Shown here one piece after another: positions 13,601 to 24,685 of a stretch of DNA of 64,000 nt. The stretch comes from Sthenelais limicola (lineage: Eukaryota > Annelida > Polychaeta > Phyllodocida > Sigalionidae). Under the pieces are notes generated by a model that was not told the DNA's origin, did no database searches, and saw only the letters and a program-made list of their open reading frames with translations. The translations under genes were made by a program, and so were the position numbers. The DNA is taken from positions 116,410,789 through 116,474,788 of the forward strand of contig OW804097.1 in NCBI GenBank assembly GCA_942159475.1. Reading direction: 5' to 3'. Position 1 is the first letter of the stretch, and the number at the start of each line of letters is the position of its first letter.

Positions 13601-16600
13601 CAGCTCGTCATTGTAATTTGAAACCTCACCTTCGTTAACAATTTTCAGCCAACTCGCTGGGATTTTCCCCTTTAAACTCAACTCTTCGAGGAAGTTGATG
13701 TTTATATTGAAATCGCTCTTGATCTCTTGCTTATTTTTAGTTCTACCATAGTTTATTACGTCCTCGACTTTACTGATTTTTTTTTTTTTCCTGAGTTGGA
13801 CGTTGCTTATACCGTGTTCGAGTTTTATCCACCTGTTGTTCCAAATTTTCTCGCATAAGACACTCTTCTTACTCGACGGCTGCTTAGAGCCATAGAATCT
13901 ATTCCAGGTTTTAAACACTTCCGTGTAGAATTCTGAAAACTCGGCGTTAATGATTTGTCTATATGTACAAACCTTTCTAACGTTTTTGCCAAGGTTTTCT
14001 TTTACGAATGCTGACCATTTCCCTTTCGGGTTGTTTATTAGTCTCTGCACCCACTTTAGTTTGGTGGTAATTAACTTTGCACGGATATCGTGGAGTTTTA
14101 GGCTGCCGTCGTTTATGTCTCTATTTAGATAATAATGTGCGACCCTGTATTTGCCATATTCTCCATATAAAATCATTTACTAGCTTGTGGATTTCACATA
14201 TTTTACTCTCTTCAATGACTATTAAACTAGCCACGTACATGAATAGAGGTAATATTAATACATTTACGATAGTGATTCTACCTTTAATAGATATATCTCT
14301 TTTGCTCCAGTGCTTAATAACGACACTTGCTTTTTCAAAAGCTGACTTGAAATTGATAGAGTTTTGTAACTGCTTGTTGTAAGGATAAACCAGGTGAATG
14401 CCCAAAATTTTCATGCAGTTTGTCCAGTTAATGTTTTGACAAATTGGCTGGGTTAATATCATTTCTCCTATATTAAAGCCCCTGGTTTTACCTACATTTA
14501 AAGTTAGACCAGATACCTCACTAAATTCGCTAATAATACCCATCATTCTGGCGAGTGAACTCTCGTTTTCGGCCATGATAGTCATGTCATCTGCGAATTG
14601 GATTATCTTATTTTCCACGCCGCCAAACACAATACCACTACACTCTGGGTCGGCACGAATTCTTGAAGCTAACCTTTCTACCACGATAATAAAGAGTAAT
14701 GAGGATATGGGGTCGCCTTGTTTAACGCCCCTTCGAACGTCAAACCACTCAGAAAGGTGCCCGTTATTAGTAATGCAAGCTTTGGATCCTAACATAAGGC
14801 ATCTAATCCACCTCAAAAAGTCACTACCTACCCCCAAATCACACAGACATTTAAACAAGTATTTCCATGATATTGAGTCGTATGCTTTTTTGAAATCAAG
14901 CGATACAAACAGCCCCTTCTTCTTATTTTTGTCTAGATATTGTGTAACATCTTCCAGTCGTCTGACTGCACATCCAATAAAGCGATCTTTGATAAAGCCA
15001 TACTGGTCCTCATCAATCACAGAATCAATATAATTTTTCAACTTCAAGCATAACATCTTCGAGATTATTTTGTAATCCGTATTTAGGAGCGTAATCGGTC
15101 TCCAGCTACCTATAAAATTCAAATTACAGTCTTTTTTGGGAATCAATGTTATTATACCTCTATACATTTCTTGAGATAATTCTTCTTGCATAAAACATTC
15201 ATTCATGACGTCCTGGAATAACGGTTCGAGCGTGGCCCAGAAATGTTTATAAAATTCGGTGGGCAATCCATCAGGACCCGGCGCTTTGTTTCCGGCAAAG
15301 GAGTCAATAGCTTTCCTGATGTCTACTTTTGTGAAGCTATTATTCAGTGCTTCTTTATCAATAGGGTTAAGAACGGGGCCTACATACGTATGCATAAAGG
15401 GATTGTGGTCTAAATGGTTCGAATCTTTCTCACTGTAGAGGTCTTTGTAGAATTCGACTTTTTTCCTGAGAATTTCGTTGGGTCTAGTGATAATTTCACC
15501 GTCTACCTCTAGCTGAGAAATGGTCTTTTTTTTATAATTTCGCTTTTCGAGATTCAAGAAATAGGCAGTGGGTTTTTCCCCGTCAATTAGCCACTGGGCT
15601 CTGCTCCTGGCCATTGCGCCCTGAGCTTTTACGTATTGAACAGCCCTTAATTCATCCTGAATATTTTCCCTTTCCCGGCTTTCTTCTTCATCGAGAACCC
15701 CTTTTTGAAATAACACTTTCAACCTGTCACGAAATAGATTTTCCTTTATACGTTTCTGCTTACTTATTTGTTTTGTATACCTCATTGTTTCGATTCTAAT
15801 AATATATTTTACATAGTCCCATTTTACTCTTGCACAGCTTAAACCGTCAACATTTAGAGCTTCCACAATTTTTTCTTGTATCATTTCAACATATTCATCG
15901 TTACCTAATAGGTATTTACTGAACTTCCATACCCCTGGGCCTCTCACCTCTTCGTTGGATTTCAATGTAAAGCAAATCAGGTTATGGTCGGAGTGTTCAC
16001 ATAAAACATTATCCACACTTCTTACACTTGTTCTTAAAAGCGAGCTGATCATACAGTAATCTAGTCTCGAGCTCTGAGAACCTCTTATCCAAGTATTCAT
16101 ATTTGTCCCATCTACCGACATTTCTTTTATTATGTCACATAAGTCAAAATCATCTATTGTTTTCATCATTTCTCTAAGACCATCGTATTTTACATGTTGA
16201 TTATCACTAAGATTTAGAAATTCCTCTTCTGGGATAATATTTAGATTTAGATCGCCCATTAGTATTAGTGATTTATCTGCTCTCGATTCCAGGATGTTTC
16301 TTAAGGATTTACAAATGCTAACCTGGTCTTTGTACATGTCTTTGGTTGGGAAGTACAGTGAAAAGATAGAATATTCTTTTTGGTCTAATATCACATCCGT
16401 GTACGCGATTCTACCGTCGTTGTCACCACCTTTACACACTATTTCTATGTCTAGATCTTTTGAAAATAGAATTGCTACTCCCCTCGCGTTACTACGTCCG
16501 TGTACAAAGTGAGCCTTGCCCTGCCATTGGTTGGCCCAAATTTTAACATTCTTGAATACACTGTGCGTTTCTTGCAAAGCAAATATTGAATTTCTTTTCT

Positions 16601-16691
16601 TATTAAGGAACCTGAATAGGGCTTTTCTTTTGGTGATATTACCAGCGCCATTCACATTTAGGGAATAAAATTTGATGTTAGAACCTTCCAT
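10676..16691 (-). CDS. LINE-A ORF2: endonuclease and reverse transcriptase, broken
   Basis: APE-type endonuclease at the N terminus (NVNG with Asn12, LQETH with Glu41, GDLNLN, SDHNL), then a reverse transcriptase with GPDGLPTEFYK, RPITLLNTDYK, KQGDPISSLLF and the catalytic FADD. The TLLNTDYKI and FADD wording point to the L1/Tx1 group. A zinc-knuckle-like C-x2-C...H...C segment (near 11040) ends the protein. Breaks: one frameshift near 14170 moves the frame, and a Harbinger-like element splits the C-terminal part at 11100-13349; the halves on either side of that insert are in the same frame. Starts 56 nt after ORF1. The product performs target-primed reverse transcription in the nucleus. Confidence 0.9.
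11100..13349. mobile_element. Harbinger-like non-autonomous DNA transposon inside LINE-A ORF2
   Basis: Perfect 33-bp terminal inverted repeats starting GGGGTGACGTCAAAATAGGG, flanked by TTA on both sides (11097-11099 and 13350-13352). A 3-bp TTA/TAA target and G-rich ends fit the PIF/Harbinger superfamily. Subterminal zones on both sides repeat GGTCGC-like words, which may be transposase sites. There is no transposase ORF. It inserted after LINE-A did, because it cuts ORF2. Confidence 0.9.
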
Positions 16692-16746
16692 TATTTAAAC
16701 AAAAATAGGTCTATCGTAAACAAGAATTTATCAACAATACATTTTC

Positions 16747-18156
16747 TTAGCTTCCCCCTTCAGCTACTTCCATAACTGCTTCGGGGCTGCCTTCCTCTTC
16801 CTTGTCCTCGTCTTCTGTCTTGACAAGCTCTTTTCTGATCTTCATCCACGATTGTCCCAGTAAGTTGCCACTTTTAGACCACTTTTCCTGGTTCAGAACT
16901 TCGTCGTCGTAGAGGCTTAGGCCTATCCCCCAGTCAGACTTGGTCGCTGAGGCCTCACCGATCGTTTTGAGGCCCGTCGTGACTAGGTAGTCGGCGATGA
17001 ACCTGTTGTATCTGACCTTCGCTCTCAGACCTTTCAGTAGTATTTCCTCTCTCGTGTCCTCCCACTTTGCCCATACGTCGTCAGATACGTATGCACCAAG
17101 TGCAAACTTGCACCTGACGGGATCCTCAAACTGTAGCACCATTTCTGCTTTCTGGATATCGCCTTCAATGGTGGCCTTTGAGTACGCTAGGTACTGCTCA
17201 ATGCAGTTATACCATTTGGAGTCTACTTTGAACCTAACCATATAGTGGTTGGAAAGGGGGCACTCCTTGGAGAAGAATACGAAAGTATCCTCATCCTCCC
17301 TCTTGGCCAAGAAACCCGGTGTGAACTTTTTAGGTAGCATCTCAAGTTGATTATGCTTATAACGCCTGGTATCCAATATTATATCCCCGTGAGCATTCAC
17401 CACGTTCTCGTATCTTCTGGAGGCCCTGGCTGCAGCAACGCAGGGCCTGGCTCTGGCTATTCTTTTCCTTATGACTTCAGGAAGATCTTTCTTTATCCAA
17501 TACTTTCTTTTCCCCTCTAGGTCAACCTGGCGTTCCAGATTGCTACGCTTTCCCCACACATCTCGTACATCCTGTATACATCTGAAGTTTAGCATTATTG
17601 ACGCGTTTTTACCTCTGCCCATTCTTCTTGCATCATACTGGATTTCTTTGGATACACCCATATAGTTCTCTAGTACGAATGCTGCCATGTTTTTACACAT
17701 TAAATCATCTTCTTCTAGGTTTTCCTTACTTGCGCCGTCCAACATGAGATTGAGCTCTAGATCTTTAATCTTTTCTCGTAGTCGTTCTTCTTCGTCAGCG
17801 GCCAGGGAGGAACCCGATGCCACCAGTCTCGGGTCGTCCTTCTTGACCATGTTTATCTTTATGATCTCTATCTCCTCCTTCTGCGTAGCTAACTCTACCA
17901 CCATCTTATCTGCCTTTTCATCCCGCGTGAAGTTAGCCCCATCCATTTTGTCAAACCTTTCCTCATGCTTGACGATGGACTTAGAGTTTGCCTCGGTGGT
18001 GCCTGCGATCTGAGCTTTGATTTCATCGAACATCTTTTTGATGTCCTCATTCGATATACCGGCCATGGCTACGGCCTGTCTTTTACACCCACTCTCCTCC
18101 TCGTTATCTGACTCTCTGTGTCTCTTGTCAGCGTCTTTTGCACGCGTAGAAGTCAT
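16747..18156 (-). CDS. LINE-A ORF1: coiled coil, RRM-like region and NADAR domain
   Basis: 469 codons, intact. Residues 1-30 are charged. A heptad-like charged region at about 80-140 suggests the coiled coil of LINE ORF1 proteins. Residues about 135-255 resemble the RRM and C-terminal RNA-binding part (DARRMGRGKNASIML, then KRKYWIKKDLPEVIRKRIARA). Residues about 291-443 match the NADAR (YbiA-like) family: PLSN at 300-303, IEQ with Glu320, SKA at 326-328, KGLRAKV at 375-381, DWGIG at 408-412 and NLLG at 431-434. An acidic tail follows. NADAR proteins act on ADP-ribose, and some are reported to remove it from guanine bases. ORF1 proteins bind the element RNA, so the domain would be brought to that RNA. 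The RNA-chaperone role is by family; the ADP-ribose role here is inferred. Confidence 0.85.
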   Translation of the reverse strand: MTSTRAKDADKRHRESDNEEESGCKRQAVAMAGISNEDIKKMFDEIKAQIAGTTEANSKSIVKHEERFDKMDGANFTRDEKADKMVVELATQKEEIEIIKINMVKKDDPRLVASGSSLAADEEERLREKIKDLELNLMLDGASKENLEEDDLMCKNMAAFVLENYMGVSKEIQYDARRMGRGKNASIMLNFRCIQDVRDVWGKRSNLERQVDLEGKRKYWIKKDLPEVIRKRIARARPCVAAARASRRYENVVNAHGDIILDTRRYKHNQLEMLPKKFTPGFLAKREDEDTFVFFSKECPLSNHYMVRFKVDSKWYNCIEQYLAYSKATIEGDIQKAEMVLQFEDPVRCKFALGAYVSDDVWAKWEDTREEILLKGLRAKVRYNRFIADYLVTTGLKTIGEASATKSDWGIGLSLYDDEVLNQEKWSKSGNLLGQSWMKIRKELVKTEDEDKEEEGSPEAVMEVAEGGS

Positions 18157-18938
18157 TTATATGTTGCTTTTTAACTTGTCAAACCTGTACCGATGTCCAA
18201 ATGGCCGGATGTTTATGCTTTAGTGTCTTTTTCCGGTTCCTTTCAGCTGCGCATGGGCTGTGACTGGTATCAAATCTGTGTCACTTTGACCTATATCCGA
18301 ACCTTCCACCTAGGGCCTTTCGCGCTCGAATATGCGAGTATAGAGATCTGGGTAACAATATATCATCCAATCCGTGAGGGGTCCCAAAGTTCATACCATA
18401 TCAGATTTTGTAAAGTTTTGCGTAAGATTGCTTGTTAATCGACTTGCACGATCAAACAATTTTATGCGACTCACGTGTATTCACCGGATGTGCGCTCCTG
18501 CGCATGTCAGGCGGTCTTTTTCACTAGTCCAACTTATAAAGTAGAATATATATCAAATTTTACTGTAACAGGAACATAGGCTTGTATGAATATAATCCAG
18601 AGTTCCACTGGAGCCTTCTGTTATCTCCTTGTGTCTCAACAGTCCTCAGATGGGTAATCCAAGCGTGTTGTTACTTTCACCGTGGAGGAGCCCTGGAGGC
18701 CAAGATGGCTGCCACTCTTACTCCTCAGACTCACGTGCGCGGATTTTCAAATGTCAATCTCTCAGCGATGTCTGGTTTGCGAATACAAATAAACCTTTCG
18801 AGTTGCTCTTTGCACTTTCATGTAGCTCACTGCCACAAAATAGTTCTCTGAGTCTGCCTTGAAACTGAAAAAAGAGGGACATATAGGCACGCGCCTGTCG
18901 GACACTTTTTCTAGTCTCAATCCAAACCGGAAGCAATC
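18157..18938 (-). promoter_or_regulatory. 5'-UTR and presumed internal promoter of LINE-A
   Basis: About 780 bp between the 14-bp target repeat and the ORF1 start. It is richer in CpG than the flanks and has no long ORF on the LINE strand. LINEs of this kind carry their promoter here; no specific core element is claimed. Confidence 0.5.
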
Positions 18939-19211
18939 ATAGTTATGATTTTGATTTTTGCTGATCTACAGTGGCAATCTGGATCAAATGGAATTAATAT
19001 TGCAATATTAGGGATAGGGATATGAAGAAGCCAACTAATCGCACTATTAATTCCAACGTCAACTTCCTAGTTCAATATTGAAAACTGCAAGGCTACCTAG
19101 CCCTCCATAAAAGATAAATGAGGCAGTGTACATTGTACAAGAATAGATATTTTATTTTCATGAACTTGTAATTTGGAGATGTAGTCACGTTAGCCTATCA
19201 TTCAGCAAAAC

Positions 19212-19464
19212 ATGATGTTTGATGAAGTGTTTAATGTAACAAAGGGGTAAAATAAAACAAATCTAGGAATATAATTAGCAATTGACTTAAACCGTAATCC
19301 ATTAACTAATTAAGCAATCAAATCAGTAATAAGGTCAAAATCATCAAGAATCAATTAACTAATTATGCAATTAAATTGGTAATGAGATTAAATCATTAGG
19401 TGGGTTATATTGGGTGTGCATTTATATAACTTATTTACATTAAGTACATTGGACAATTTTCCAG
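19212..19464 (+). pseudogene. Dead SLC22 first exon split by a small insertion
   Basis: ATGATGTTTGATGAAGTGTTTA (19212-19233) matches the start of the intact first exon at 22650. The remainder, AAGTACATTGGACAATTTTCCAG and a GTGGGT donor, resumes at 19443-19464. The upstream GTCACGTTAGCCTAT also matches 22622. The two halves are separated by the 207-bp element at 19234-19440, and residue 2 is changed. It cannot act as a normal first exon. Confidence 0.8.
19234..19440. mobile_element. 207-bp MITE-like insertion in a first-exon copy
   Basis: Begins ATGTAA and ends TTACAT, flanked by TA on both sides (19232-19233 and 19441-19442). The insertion point is fixed by comparison with the uninterrupted exon at 22650-22693. 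AT-rich and without an ORF. The short inverted end and TA target suggest a Tc1/mariner-type MITE. Confidence 0.7.
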
Positions 19465-19569
19465 GTGGGTCACCTACACAATACAACTGTTTTACCATAT
19501 ACTTACCATATAGTGCTATACACTTTACAGTATACAAGATTGTTCATATTTCTTTCCTCACTACATACC

Positions 19570-19700
19570 GACCATAGGGGTGAAGCTGCCAGAAAATGTA
19601 CAATCACAGCAATGCCGAATATACTTGAATTTACCTAGTATTGACCAAACTGCAGCCTATTTTAACAGAACTTACTAAATGTATACAGCTGCCATATAGA
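19570..19700. repeat. Segment duplicated at 22255-22452
   Basis: GGTGAAG..GCCAGAAAATGTACAAT and the following CTAGTATTGAC and ACTAAATGTATAC words occur in the same order in both places; the second copy has an extra ~60 bp. A related fragment lies at 26695-26715. They appear to be remnants of duplicated flanking DNA of the SLC22 copies. The rest of 19465-20300 shows no gene. Confidence 0.65.
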
Positions 19701-20309
19701 ACTTTTTTTGCTCTGATTGCTGTATGTTGTACATTGGTTGGATTCTTTAAAAAAATTGTTATTGGCTGTACCACATTTAGCATACATTACAATTTTTGCT
19801 GAAATTCTTATCATTTTTGCATCATAAAAGCCTTGCTAGTCAGAAAACACCTGCCAGGATTTAAGGATGAGAACATAAATTTAGAAATATACATCCAACG
19901 TTGGACTAAAACAAAACAAAACCGTATAAATATATGGTCCATTCCTACCAAATGGGCCCAGGGCCCTTTTCCCTTTGGTCCCTCTACGCCTCATATCTCT
20001 GTGTAATATTCATTGATATTAAAACAAATGATAGTGACAGATTCCCCTTGGCATGAGAACTCCTCTGATATATACATTATTACAGGGCTGATGGATATTT
20101 TATGTGTTACAACCCTTTAAAATCGATATGTACATAGAAAATTGTCAATGATTTAACATTTTGGACTTGGAGATTCAGAAATTTACATAAATTTGTGTTT
20201 TTTATATCTGATTAATTTTGCTCAATCACCAGGTTCGAATTTTAATGCATTTCAGTAACCCAACTTGCTTTTCAAACATATAATAGCACAAACAAAATTA
20301 AAATGTTTT

Positions 20310-21900
20310 TTTCCCGTTTTTACATCGCATATGTTGCTCATATTCATGCAATGAACTTGTGGTATGACACAAGAATAAAACTCATTTGACATATATATAA
20401 AACCATCCCTAACATTTGATACCTAATAAGTCCAAATAGGACCATTAGTAAGGATGTTATGTCTGTTTAAAAAAGTTCAATGGGAAAATCTTTATGCTAA
20501 TTATGTATGTTTTTACATCGCCACATTGATTAGTTGTGCTTTTCAATCCTATTATAAAAAATCATTTAAAACTAATATGAATATATTGGGCAACTAATTC
20601 TCTTGTTGTGTATGCAATATAAATGGTCTGAACAGATATGTCTTGTGTGTAGAAGGGGAAAACACCTGTTTTTACGTCGCACATTGTATGTTTTTACGTC
20701 ACAGTTTTTTACGTCGCACATCGCATTTGCTTGATAAACGCAAAACTATTTAAGATTGAAAGTTGTAACATGTACCAGACAAACCGCAATAATATCAGCT
20801 TTCTGCTGATATAAAATAATCCATATCCCTTGAATGGTCTGAACAGAAATGCCTTGTGCATAGAGTCGGGAAACACCCAAGTTTAGGTCACACATTTTTA
20901 CGTCGCACGTTTTTAAGTCGCAACATTTGCTTGATATTTGCTTGATATTTGAGACAGAAGGTTGTAACATATACCAAACGAACCACAACAATGGCAGCTT
21001 TCTGCTGATATATACTCATCCAGGTCCTTTGAGTGGACTGAACAGAAATATGCCTTTTGCATGGAGAGAAAAAAAAGTTTGCAATGTTTCTGGATGCATA
21101 ATTACCAGTAAAGTAATTAAATATAACCATATGAATGCCTTCAAAACGCAAGGATATAATTAATACAATGTCCTGAGATTTGTCATCATGGATTCATCTG
21201 ACTATGAGTGCTAGACTCATTAAAAACCAGAACATTGCAATAAAGAGATCTTATAAAAAAACCACTTTGAAAAATATCAATTTTGCGACTTGTGACTCAT
21301 TTTCCTGAAACACATCACATTGATTGATTTAAATATTTAAAATGAACGTTTTCGGCCATAGATTCCTAGATAATTGACTCTGGATGTCATTTCTTTCTGT
21401 ATTATATAGAGGAGAATATGAGTTTTTAGGAAATATTATCCAGAAACCTTATATTTAATTTAAATTTCATTTTTTCTCATTTCCATCACAGAAAATGAAG
21501 ATTTTTCAGAGAATAGCTCTATAGTGTTTTCACGTCGCCCATATTTTCAACCTAGTTTAGAAAAAAGAAATATAATCCCTGGCAGAAATAACAATTGACT
21601 CTTTCAAGTTAAGGTGATAACAAGTCTATCTGAGTCGTATTTTCTTATATTTCTTGGTTATGAAGAGAACAGTGGTAGATGAAAAAAGGTGGAAAACGGT
21701 GAAAAACGAAGCTGTTCTTAATTTCGAAATTCCTATATCAAAATAGGAGAGTCCTTGTACCATAAATTGCCAAACAAATGTTGAATTGCTCCTATTTTCT
21801 AAATAAATTGCTTTATCAAACCAAAACTAATTTCCCATTGCCAAAATGCCTGGTATATAATGTCAAAGTGAAATGTGACGTAAAAACATAGGAAATCCTA
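20310..21900. repeat. Field of TTTTTACGTCGCA-type repeats
   Basis: About 20620-21065 is an imperfect tandem array of roughly 200-bp units (GGTCTGAACAGA, then ACGTCGCACAT words, then TTGTAACATGTACCAGAC and AGCTTTCTGCTGATAT). The word TTTTTACRTCGC or a close variant recurs near 20317, 20513, 20670, 20692, 20705, 20895, 20910 and 21527, and inverted near 21875. No gene is visible here. Confidence 0.65.
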
Positions 21901-21986
21901 ACCCAGTCATTGATTTTATGTAGAAAAAAAAAATATTTGATCAATTTAGTAGCAAATTTAGATTTAAAAGTTTCATTACTCTACTT

Positions 21987-22240
21987 TTTTTTTTGGAAAC
22001 GTTTTTATTCAATAGTTGGCCTGACACCAGTCACAGTGTAGTGATTTTCTTAGGCATCAAGACCATGCATGTTACATATGGCCGTAGGGTAGTACATTAC
22101 AAGTCAATTTTCCTTAATTAGGTTATATACTCGATCAATTTTTATATATCATCAGTTACCTATTATTAAGTACTTAATGTTCCCTAACTATGGAAAAGAT
22201 TAAAGGAAATCATTTTTGTACAATAGTTTCAGCTTACTGG
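21987..22240 (-). mobile_element. 3' end of a minus-strand retroelement
   Basis: The minus strand reads TATTGAATAAAAACG followed by a poly-A tract at 21987. This is the form of a LINE or SINE 3' end. The left edge is the A-tract; the right edge is uncertain. Confidence 0.45.
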
Positions 22241-22532
22241 GCCCATTTCGTAGGATGGGTGAAGTCGCCAGAAAATGTACAATTCACCTTCACCAATTCT
22301 AGATGAAAATAAAGTTCTAAATACAGTTCAATCTAAACAAACAGATCACTAGAATCAATGCAATGCTGAATATACTCGAATTTGCCTAGTATTGACTAAA
22401 TTGCCGCCTAATTTAGCAGAATTTACTAAATGTATACGGCTGCCAGTTGTTCATTTTCTGAAAATCTGACCGATCATGTAGAAACCTGGGATAGCTATTT
22501 GTATACTTCAATGGAAATAAAGTTTATAATCT

Positions 22533-22625
22533 GACCTCCTTTGCCTTCAGTGCTCTTTGGTTCACTAGCTTTGTTACTCGGTTTAACAAGTATCTGGACA
22601 AGTTTCATTGAGAAGAAAACAGTCA
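22533..22625 (+). pseudogene. Relic of SLC22 exon 11
   Basis: One frame reads [12 protein letters not shown], identical over 11 residues to exon 11 of gene A (9060-9100), with 27 of 33 bases matching, and then diverges. The following ETKG..LPDT block is missing. It lies only about 25 bp before an intact first exon. A more decayed version (TTTTACAAGCGTCTGG...) is at about 26610. Confidence 0.65.
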
Positions 22626-22649
22626 CGTTAGCCTATTATTCAGCGAAAC

Positions 22650-22693
22650 ATGGAGTTTGATGAAGTGTTTAAGTATATTGGACAGTTCTCCAG
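22650..22693 (+). CDS. SLC22 first exon, intact copy
   Basis: ATG followed by codons for MEFDEVFKYIGQFS and two bases AG, then the donor GTGGGTGA. SLC22 proteins typically begin with such an M-x-F-D-E-V segment. Its phase fits the acceptors of exon 2 in both gene A (498) and gene B (44462), completing an Arg codon. It is the nearest upstream first exon for gene B, which would imply a 21.8-kb intron containing Gypsy-1. Whether it is used is unknown. Confidence 0.75.
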
Positions 22694-23889
22694 GTGGGTG
22701 ATATATTTCCTCTAGCTTACATCTTCTCTTGACCTACACAATACAACAGTTTTACTAACTAGCTGATGTTTTGGCCATGATACTTCCAGTCATAGTCTAT
22801 ATTGAGATTGTGTATTCATCAAACATTTTGAATTTGATTCGTATTCAAGTTATGTAATGCACATTTGATACAGGCTAAGTTGTATCACTGTATAAGTTGC
22901 TTGGTGTGAACACTCAAGTAACAATTTGGCTGACTTCACTAGAGTTTTTTGACTGGCCATTAGTCACCGAGTATTAGCCATTTCCTCTTGGTTGTTATTG
23001 TATGAATAACCACAGCAAATTCTATCCTATGAGCCATAAATGAGTAAATCTAGTAAGATGATTTGTGAAAATTATATCAAAATTAAAAGATTAAATATTT
23101 AATACATTTACCTATTTTAAGCATTATCACGTTTCCCCCAGCCAACATTCCCCCAACCAACATTCCCCCCTGTCAACATTCCCCCTACAAACATTCTACC
23201 CGCCTAGATTTCCCCCTCCTATTTCTGTTTTCTGCATTGCAAGGTTAATTCCCACCCCATCCTGCATTTTCCCTGCCCTCTTTTTTTCCTTCTCCGTTTT
23301 TTTAAAAACTGAGAAGGATAATGAATGACATACCATTCTGTCAATCATCTAATTCAGCAAGTTTGTGTGATAAGTTTGTGGCGTTGTGTTATACAGTTCT
23401 TTATGTTTAGTAAATGAGTTCTTGAGTTAGTAAATGTTGAGCATTTTTGTTTTTGTTAAAGTTCATGAATCTGGAGAAAGTCATTTAAGGTGACTCAGTA
23501 GTGATTTTGATTATTGATGAATTTTTCTAAAATTTTTACCAATGATACTTGACATGAAATAATCATTATTGAGTGAAAAAAATCCATAGGTCACCAGGCT
23601 AGTTTTCATGCTATGGCGGTATGGAGATAGAAATAATAAATCATATTTGAGTAATTTTACTACATTTGAGTGATTTATTAACATAATTCGTTTAAAATGG
23701 TTCTGGCATGAATTCAGACAGCAAATTTCACCCAGACATTCAACATATATATATACTTATCATCAGATAATGTTTTTTTCCTCAGATCCTGAGGTAGCCC
23801 CCTGGAAGCCCCCTAGTGGCAGTATGGGGCACTAGGAAAATTGACTTTGGCTGATGACAATCAGCGTTTTAAAAAAAACTGTCTGATGA

Positions 23890-24320
23890 ATATTTTTAAA
23901 ATTTAATATGAATGTAGATACAGTATTTTCCAACTCATACACAAAAAATCAGGATAGCTTTCCAGGCTAAATTTTCCTATATTACAACTTATTTATGAAA
24001 AAAATTGGGAAAAAAATTAAATTCCTGATTAATATTTGATTTGAACAAAAATGGCTTCATAAATCTTGATGAAATTCTATATGGATACAGCTGTCATAGT
24101 TACTAACTCGCACACCAAAAATCAGCATGAATTTCCAGGCCGAATTTTTTATGTTACAACTTAATTATGAGAAAATTGGCTAAAAATGAGAAAATTCTTG
24201 ATAAATATTTTATTTTATACACATATGGCTCCACATAAATTTTAATGAAATTTAATATGGATGTATAGGGATCGTAGATACTAACTCCCACACCAAAAAT
24301 CAGCATAAATTTTCTATCTG
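23890..24320. repeat. Three imperfect tandem units of 172-179 bp
   Basis: The word CACCAAAAATCAGCAT or close variants recur at 23940, 24112 and 24291, each after an AATTTTAATGAAATT..ATATGGATG stretch and a TACTAACTC word. AT-rich and non-coding. Confidence 0.7.
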
Positions 24321-24647
24321 AAATGTTTACATCAAGACTTAACTTAACATACATACTTCGTCTAGAAAAGGAATGAAAGTGATTCGAAAATAGTTATGGT
24401 AATCCATGCTGCAGCTTAGGAAATGTACATGAGGGATCATGCAAAAACGTATGAGAGCGGGAGAGGGATCAGGACAGGGACAGGGACAGGGAACACAACA
24501 ACACAAGGGTGACCAAAAAAACATCTAAAAAGGGTTCCATTTGTGGTATAAATGTTGATACACATAATAAGTTATAGAGACAACTTGAAAGAGAAAGATG
24601 GTGGGAGAGGGAACAAGGAGAGATGAGAATGTGGGCCCCACTGTCCC

Positions 24648-24685
24648 ACTAGCAAATCCCGTGCGTAGCACGGGTCTTTGCTAGT
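24648..24685 (+). mobile_element. Helitron-like 3' terminus
   Basis: A perfect hairpin CCCGTGCGTAGCACGGG (7-bp stem, 3-nt loop) is followed a few bases later by CTAGT. Helitrons end in CTRR just after such a hairpin and insert before T. The outer bases (ACTAGCAAA and TTTGCTAGT) also pair. The 5' end was not located, and no Rep/helicase ORF is present in the window. Confidence 0.55.

Larger units (their letters stand above)
10177..18938 (-). mobile_element. LINE-A: L1/Tx1-like retrotransposon with NADAR in ORF1
   Basis: A full-length-looking LINE on the minus strand: 5'-UTR (18157-18938), ORF1 (18156-16747), ORF2 (16691-10676), 3'-UTR with AATAAA (about 10210) and poly-A at 10177. A perfect 14-bp direct repeat ATAGTTATGATTTT flanks it (10163-10176 and 18939-18952), as expected of target-primed insertion. 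Without the 2250-bp insert at 11100-13349 the element is about 6.5 kb. Reading frames are damaged only by one frameshift and that insert, so it is a young copy. Confidence 0.9.
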
